A stretch of DNA of 64,000 nucleotides, taken from contig JAVBLA010000009.1 in NCBI GenBank assembly GCA_031553775.1, positions 62,001 through 126,000 of the forward strand, in the 5' to 3' direction. The notes under the pieces are model-generated. The model was not told the origin of the DNA. It worked only from the letters and a program-made list of their open reading frames with translations, and did no database searches. The DNA is from JAISFI01 sp031553775. GTDB lineage: Bacteria > Bacteroidota > Bacteroidia > Bacteroidales > Azobacteroidaceae. A program made the translations under genes and the position numbers. This document shows, piece by piece, positions 59,417 through 64,000 of the stretch (within the stretch, counting starts at the first letter, position 1; each line of letters starts with the position of its first letter).

Positions 59417-60097
59417 ATGGAAGTCAAGAAAACGTTCAAAGCAGATCTGGAAAGGAAGAGAATTTATTTTTTCCTTGCAGGATTTATTGTATCCGTTGTT
59501 CTCCTGATGATTGTTCTGGAATGGAAGCACAGAGAACAGGAAACACTCACCGCAGAAGATCTGGAAAATTTCATTACTTTAGACGAAGAAATAGAAATTG
59601 ACAACCAGTCCTATGTTATTCCTGAAATTCACCTCTCTTCTCCTGATGTTTATATAGAAATTTATGATGTGGTAGACAACCGGGTCCCGGTAAAAATGCC
59701 TGAAATCATTCCCTGGGAAGACACCGAAGAGGAAATCACACAGGATATAATTTCCCTGAACCGGGATACTTCTGCTCTGGAAGAAATAATATATACGCAG
59801 GTAGATGAGATGCCCGAATTTCCAGGGGGCTACCAGGCTTTCATCCAATACCTGGCCAAACGAATCAGGTATCCGTCCAGTGCCGTAAGACAAAAAATCA
59901 CAGGAAGAGTAATTTGTTCCTTCGTGATCGATAAAGAGGGGAAAGTTACACAACCGCAAATAGTACAGGGAAGCGAACCGATTATGGATATAGAAACCTT
60001 ACGTGTGATAAGGAACATGCCCCAATGGAAACCGGGAAAGAATAAGGGAAAAGAAGTTCCGGTAAAGTTTGTGGTTCCTGTTTCCTTCAGAATGTAA
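59417..60097 (+). CDS. TonB-like energy transducer
   Basis: About 226 residues from ATG 59417 (MEVKKTFKADLERKR), chosen because the family starts with this motif and a promoter box lies just before it. One N-terminal membrane helix (YFFLAGFIVSVVLLMIVLEW), an acidic/Pro-containing periplasmic linker, and a C-terminal TonB domain (FPGGYQAFIQYLAKRIRYPS, GRVICSFVIDKEGKV, MPQWKPGKNKGKEVPVKF). It passes inner-membrane energy to TonB-dependent receptors such as the SusC protein here. ExbB/ExbD are not in the window. Some family members are not true TonB but related proteins; function assumed. Confidence 0.85.
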   Translation: MEVKKTFKADLERKRIYFFLAGFIVSVVLLMIVLEWKHREQETLTAEDLENFITLDEEIEIDNQSYVIPEIHLSSPDVYIEIYDVVDNRVPVKMPEIIPWEDTEEEITQDIISLNRDTSALEEIIYTQVDEMPEFPGGYQAFIQYLAKRIRYPSSAVRQKITGRVICSFVIDKEGKVTQPQIVQGSEPIMDIETLRVIRNMPQWKPGKNKGKEVPVKFVVPVSFRM

Positions 60098-60148
60098 AGT
60101 AAAAAAAATGGTACTGTATTTTCAATTTTCAATTAAAATTATTTACAC
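60098..60148. repeat. Inverse TTTTCAA heptad pair before xthA
   Basis: The gap contains TTTTCAATTTTCAATT (60119-60134), the reverse complement of the TTGAAAA unit seen at 3482 and 10134. It lies just before the exodeoxyribonuclease start codon, so again in a leader. Confidence 0.4.
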
Positions 60149-60910
60149 ATGAAAGTCATCTCATACAACCTCAACGGCATACGTGCGGCCCTCAGCAAGG
60201 GCCTGGCCGAATGGATAGAAACAGAAGATCCGGATATCCTTTGTTTTCAGGAAACCAAAGCACAACCTGACCAGATAGACCGGATCCTGTTCGAAAGCAT
60301 GGGTTATCACTGTCTGTTCAACTCGGCAGAGAAAAAAGGATATAGTGGCGTTGCCGTTCTGAGCAAACAGATACCCGATCGTTATTCCTTCGGCATCGGG
60401 AATGAAACTTTCGACCGGGAAGGCCGGGTAATCCGGACCGATTTCGGCGATACCACGGTTGTTTGTGTATATATTCCTTCTGGTACTACCGGAGATATCC
60501 GTCAGGCTTTCAAGATGGAATTCCTGAAAGATTTTACGGATTATCTTCAAAATTTACGCAAAGAACGTCCCAAACTCCTTATATGCGGTGATTTCAATAT
60601 ATGTCATAAACCCATTGATATCAACTATCCGGAAAGGCATACCAATGTATCGGGTTTCCTGCCAGAAGAACGGGATTGGTTCGACCATTTCATCAAATCA
60701 GGCATGATAGATACTTTCCGGGAATTCAACCAGGAACCGAACCAATACAGTTGGTGGAGCTTCCGCTCAGGATCACGCGCTAAAAACCTCGGATGGAGAA
60801 TCGATTACCACATTGTTACAGAAGAATTAAAGCCTTCTTTGTGCGGTGCCAAAATCATGCAGGAGGCCATGCATTCCGACCATTGTCCGGTATGCGCAGA
60901 ACTCCGGTAA
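60149..60910 (+). CDS. xthA: Exodeoxyribonuclease III
   Basis: 253 residues, standard size. KVISYNLNGIRAALSKGLAE, CFQETKAQPDQ with the metal-binding Glu, CVYIPSG, GDFNICHKPIDI, and the C-terminal SDHCPVCAEL with the catalytic His make the EEP-nuclease fold of XthA/AP endonuclease. Repairs abasic sites and 3' blocks. Followed after 109 bp by the WXXGXW protein gene. Confidence 0.93.
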   Translation: MKVISYNLNGIRAALSKGLAEWIETEDPDILCFQETKAQPDQIDRILFESMGYHCLFNSAEKKGYSGVAVLSKQIPDRYSFGIGNETFDREGRVIRTDFGDTTVVCVYIPSGTTGDIRQAFKMEFLKDFTDYLQNLRKERPKLLICGDFNICHKPIDINYPERHTNVSGFLPEERDWFDHFIKSGMIDTFREFNQEPNQYSWWSFRSGSRAKNLGWRIDYHIVTEELKPSLCGAKIMQEAMHSDHCPVCAELR

Positions 60911-61019
60911 AGTAATAAAAGGATACATTAACAATTATTACATGCGCTCTGTTAAACATTTATCAGGGTGGGTCGTCATATCTTTAAATCGTTTGTTGAA
61001 CCCTTTAATAATAAATGAC

Positions 61020-62138
61020 ATGAAAACAAGAAGACTTTCCGTAGCTTTACTTGCGCTGGCCGCATTTTTCTGTTTGGAATCATCAGCACAGGTACATGTG
61101 GATGTCTCTGTATATGCCAGCATCCCATTAGCTCCTAATTTTGTATTAACCATCGGTGCACAAAGAATAGCAGCTCCATCTCCCGATTATATCTGGATCG
61201 ACGGTCATTGGGTATGGAATCCGTATTCCCGCTCCTATTCATGGATGCAGGGTTACTGGGCATATCCTCCTTATGCCGGAGCTTACTGGATCCCCGGATA
61301 CTGGGAATACTCCCGGAGAGGCTATGTTTGGATGGATGCCTGCTGGATGCCCCGCCATTATCATATGAATTACGGTTATTACAAAGGACGTTATGATTAT
61401 TTCGGACGGCCGGTTTATTACCACGAACCGGATCACCATCACCACCATAAAGCATATGCGTACGGATATGATCATTCCCCGGATCACAGGGGAAAAGGAT
61501 ACTCCAGTTCTCCAAATTATAACAACTCTCCCTCCAGAAGGTCTTCGGATAACCATTCCCAGGGATTGAATAATAATAGACGTGACAATAACCGCGACTA
61601 TAATAACAATAATAACAACCGTTCCCGTAATGACAGTGACTACAGGAATAATAACACAAGAAGCTCTCAGGGTAATTCTTCCTCAAGAAACGACAACGTA
61701 AGCCGTTCTTCAGAATATTCCTCCGGGCAGTCAACCAGAAGTACAACTCCTACTGATAACAGGCGTGACGGATCCTCCTCCACTTCTACTACAAGAAGCA
61801 GCAGCGTGACTGTATCTGATAACAACATTGACAGAAGCTCTTCCGACAGATCTTCGTCCGTTAACAGAACTGCAACCAACAGATCATCTTCTGTAAACAA
61901 TACCGAAAGAAGTTCTTCATCCGACAGGTCTTCTTCTGTAAACAGAACTGAGAGAAGCTCGTCCGACAGGTCATCTTCCTCAGTAAGCAGGGAAGCCAGC
62001 ACCCGAAGCAACAATCCGGCCAGTGTTTCTAACAGCCGCCGGTCGTCAGGAAATGAAAGCATGAGTAATTCCAGCAACCGGAGTTCAAATACAACAAAAG
62101 TTTCGGGCGAAAGGAGCAGCAGGACAACACGATTATAA
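61020..62138 (+). CDS. WXXGXW-repeat protein with Ser/Arg/Asn-rich tail
   Basis: 372 residues from ATG 61020; the frame continues upstream to 60846 but overlaps xthA. Signal peptide RRLSVALLALAAFFCLESSA. Residues about 55-130 hold repeated YxWIDGHWVW, YSWMQGYWAY, YWIPGYWEY and YVWMDACWM units, the WXXGXW (BcpO-related) repeat. A His-rich HHHHHK segment follows, then about 220 residues of low complexity made of SSSDRSSSVNRT-like units and NNN runs. The repeat domain probably folds as beta structure; the tail is likely disordered and basic. Function unknown. Ends before a strong terminator. Confidence 0.78.
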   Translation: MKTRRLSVALLALAAFFCLESSAQVHVDVSVYASIPLAPNFVLTIGAQRIAAPSPDYIWIDGHWVWNPYSRSYSWMQGYWAYPPYAGAYWIPGYWEYSRRGYVWMDACWMPRHYHMNYGYYKGRYDYFGRPVYYHEPDHHHHHKAYAYGYDHSPDHRGKGYSSSPNYNNSPSRRSSDNHSQGLNNNRRDNNRDYNNNNNNRSRNDSDYRNNNTRSSQGNSSSRNDNVSRSSEYSSGQSTRSTTPTDNRRDGSSSTSTTRSSSVTVSDNNIDRSSSDRSSSVNRTATNRSSSVNNTERSSSSDRSSSVNRTERSSSDRSSSSVSREASTRSNNPASVSNSRRSSGNESMSNSSNRSSNTTKVSGERSSRTTRL

Positions 62139-62161
62139 ATAAGAAAAAAATAAGAGAATAA

Positions 62162-62191
62162 GTCGGGCGGGATTTCGCCCGGCTTTTTTTT
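62162..62191 (+). terminator. Rho-independent terminator after the WXXGXW gene
   Basis: GTCGGGCG-GGATTT-CGCCCGGC forms an 8-bp GC-rich stem (one G-T pair) at 62162-62183, followed by a run of eight T. Confidence 0.85.
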
Positions 62192-62207
62192 ATTCAAATT
62201 TATCCTG

Positions 62208-62215
62208 TACTTTTG
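62208..62215 (+). promoter_or_regulatory. -7 box of the LTA-synthase-like gene
   Basis: TACTTTTG is an exact TAnnTTTG match just after the terminator, 21 bp before the TTG start codon, giving a short leader. Confidence 0.5.
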
Positions 62216-62235
62216 TATTAAAAATAATAAGCCTT

Positions 62236-64000
62236 TTGAAAAGTATTAACATTTTTATCCGTTGTTATCTGGCCTTTGTACTGGTATGCATTTCCCAGAA
62301 AATTTTGTTCCTGGTTTATCATTGGAATCTCTCTGTATCCGAAAATTTTATCGATTGCCTGAAAATATTGTGGAACGGAATAGCGATGGATTTGTCTGTT
62401 GCCGGTTATTTTACTGCATTACCTGCTCTCTTGATTTGGATCGCAATTCCTTTCAATAACCGGGGAAAAATTTTCTCCCGTATTCTTCAGGTATATTTTG
62501 CATTGATAAGTTTTTTGGTTTCACTTATATTTATCGCTGATGCAGAACTATATACATACTGGGGATTCCATCTGGACTCAACAATCTTCAACTATATAGC
62601 ACACAAAGATGCTTTTTCCAGTATCTCAGCCACTAGAATCGTTTTTTTGATACTTGGAATAGCGATATATGCCTGGCTGATATGCCTGTTATTAGACCAT
62701 ACCGTAGTTTCCGGATTCAGGAAGACACAGACTGCCAACAGCCGCAAAAAAACTCAATTTCTTTTATTTCCGATACTTTTAGGATTATTGTTTATCCTTA
62801 TCCGGGGAGGGATTACGACTTCAACCATGAATGTGGGCCGTGTATATTTCAGCAAAAGCATGTTCCTCAACCATGCAGCCGTCAACCCCTGCTTCAATTT
62901 ATTCGCCTCTATGAACAAACCCCGGAACTTCAATGAACAATATAGGTTCATGGACGACCGGCAAGCCGAAACGATCTGTCGACCAATGCTTAATCAACCT
63001 GCAACAGATACGACCCTGATGGTTTTGAATACAGACAAACCCAATATCGTTATCATCATCCTGGAAAGTTTCGGAAAAAAGGTATTGGAGAACAAAGAAG
63101 TAACCCCGGAACTGAATCATTTAGCCGATGAAGGCATATTATTTAATAACATGTACGCCAATAGTTTCCGCACAGATAGAGGCTTGGTTTCCATTTTGAG
63201 CGCCTATCCGGCACAGCCTACCATGTCTATCATTAAATATCCGGAAAAAGCACAGCATCTCGAGTCCCTTCCGGCAACACTCTGTGAATCCGGTTATAAA
63301 AAAGCATCATTTCTATATGGAGGCGATGTGAATTTCGCTAATATCAAAACTTATCTGGTATCCTCTGGAATAGTAGACATTACAAAAGACTCCGACTTCC
63401 CGGTTACAGAACTTCTGAACAAATGGGGAGCACCGGATCATGTTGCATTCAATCGCTTTTTAAAGAATATTGTTCATGAGAAATCGGAACCATATCTGAA
63501 AATTTTTCTTACGCTGAGTAGCCACGAACCATTCGACGTTCCCTCCCACAAATTTCAGGATCCGTATCTTAATTCCATAGCATACACCGATAGTTGTCTT
63601 GGAGTATTTATCGATTCTCTTAAACAGTCAAAGGCCTGGGAGGATATGTTACTGGTTCTTATTCCTGATCACGACATGAAATATCCCGACCACATACAGG
63701 CTTTTGAACCCGATCGTTTTGATATTTTCTCCATTTGGACAGGAGGAGCAGTTGGAAAACCGATGAAAACAGACCTGCTCTGTTCACAAACAGACCTGGC
63801 AGCCACACTTCTCGGACAATTAAAAATAGATCATTCCAAATTCATCTTCAGTAAAGATCTGTTTCAACCTTCATATCAACCCCATGCATTTTATGATTTT
63901 CCGGATGGATTCGGACTAATAACCAACCAGGGGAAAGTTGTATTCGATTGCAGTAGCAACACAATCCTAATCAAAGAAGGTGCATCTGCCGATTCTTTGT
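62236..64000 (+). CDS. Membrane sulfatase / LTA-synthase-like phosphotransferase, truncated by the window end
   Basis: The frame is open from a TTG codon at 62236 to the last base, 588 codons. No ATG lies between the terminator and the first membrane helix, so TTG is the best start; ATG 62388 would lose a helix. About five membrane segments (YLAFVLVCISQKILFLVYHW, YFTALPALLIWIAIPF, YFALISFLVSLIFIADAELY, RIVFLILGIAIYAWLICLLL, FLLFPILLGLLFILI) precede a periplasmic sulfatase-fold domain: NIVIIILESFG (metal-binding Glu), RTDRGLVSILSAYPAQP (nucleophile region), LIPDHDMKYPD. Families include LtaS and phosphoglycerol or phosphoethanolamine transferases; in Bacteroidetes the substrate is usually unknown. 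Confidence 0.85.
   Translation, partial: MKSINIFIRCYLAFVLVCISQKILFLVYHWNLSVSENFIDCLKILWNGIAMDLSVAGYFTALPALLIWIAIPFNNRGKIFSRILQVYFALISFLVSLIFIADAELYTYWGFHLDSTIFNYIAHKDAFSSISATRIVFLILGIAIYAWLICLLLDHTVVSGFRKTQTANSRKKTQFLLFPILLGLLFILIRGGITTSTMNVGRVYFSKSMFLNHAAVNPCFNLFASMNKPRNFNEQYRFMDDRQAETICRPMLNQPATDTTLMVLNTDKPNIVIIILESFGKKVLENKEVTPELNHLADEGILFNNMYANSFRTDRGLVSILSAYPAQPTMSIIKYPEKAQHLESLPATLCESGYKKASFLYGGDVNFANIKTYLVSSGIVDITKDSDFPVTELLNKWGAPDHVAFNRFLKNIVHEKSEPYLKIFLTLSSHEPFDVPSHKFQDPYLNSIAYTDSCLGVFIDSLKQSKAWEDMLLVLIPDHDMKYPDHIQAFEPDRFDIFSIWTGGAVGKPMKTDLLCSQTDLAATLLGQLKIDHSKFIFSKDLFQPSYQPHAFYDFPDGFGLITNQGKVVFDCSSNTILIKEGASADSL

Noticed and set aside
61135..62197. Long minus-strand frames opposite the WXXGXW gene
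   Set aside because: They come from the low-complexity Ser/Arg codons read backwards (Leu/Glu/Asp-rich or Tyr/Cys-rich) and have no promoter or family.
1..64000. CRISPR arrays, riboswitches, rRNA, insertion sequences
   Set aside because: I looked for direct repeats with regular spacers, known riboswitch-like leaders, rRNA segments and transposase genes. None was convincing; the heptad arrays have 7-base period without spacers.

Overview
The window reads as a chromosomal segment of a saccharolytic, anaerobe-type Bacteroidales bacterium. The evidence is SusC/SusD genes, a hybrid two-component regulator, many lipoproteins, promoter boxes of the Bacteroidetes TAnnTTTG type, a GldF-GldG protein, and several exported proteins ending in type IX secretion (T9SS) sorting domains, with the T9SS protein PorQ also encoded. 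T9SS plus carbohydrate-degradation loci fits a Parabacteroides/Dysgonomonas/Proteiniphilum-like lineage better than Bacteroides proper; that placement is inference.

Layout. 1-2178 is the end of a polysaccharide-type operon (radical SAM, GT2 glycosyltransferase, GNAT acetyltransferase). 2171-11464 holds a PLP aminotransferase, a two-domain DUF1080 lipoprotein, rsmE with a bifunctional-nuclease-family gene, a putative glycoside hydrolase with a GH29 fucosidase, and kbl with a possible 22-residue small ORF in its leader. 11685-17410 holds an arylsulfotransferase-like protein and a CotH-kinase protein, both with T9SS tails, then a DUF481 outer-membrane protein. 17547-18870 is a tyrosine recombinase broken by one in-frame TAG, followed by a segment bounded by inverted repeats. 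18944-26660 holds alkaline phosphatase, tRNA-Gly(CCC), a DnaQ-like exonuclease, dnaN, fused gldF-gldG and an unknown membrane-anchored protein. 26791-38226 is a carbohydrate locus: GH51-like enzyme, T9SS esterase, Ser-type sulfatase, GH2 enzyme and the divergent hybrid two-component regulator. 38262-42828 holds DUF1287, an M15 peptidase, DUF3943, ispH and cmk.

43027-58293 is a complete polysaccharide utilization locus: ECF sigma factor, FecR anti-sigma, SusC with an STN signalling domain, SusD, an Ig-like surface lipoprotein, a GH85 endo-beta-N-acetylglucosaminidase with a T9SS tail, and a GH29 fucosidase lipoprotein. Its enzymes point to N-glycans of glycoproteins: GH85 cuts the chitobiose core, SusC/D imports the released glycan, and GH29 removes fucose. 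The STN/FecR/sigma chain would couple import to expression. 58301-64000 holds porQ, a TonB-like protein, exodeoxyribonuclease III, a WXXGXW-repeat protein with a Ser/Arg/Asn tail, and a truncated LTA-synthase-like membrane sulfatase.

Non-coding structure is notable. Two related hairpin/heptad elements each fill a gap between convergent genes, palindromes overlap three promoters, and a long hairpin separates the Ig-like protein gene from the GH85 gene. No CRISPR array, intact insertion sequence or rRNA was seen.
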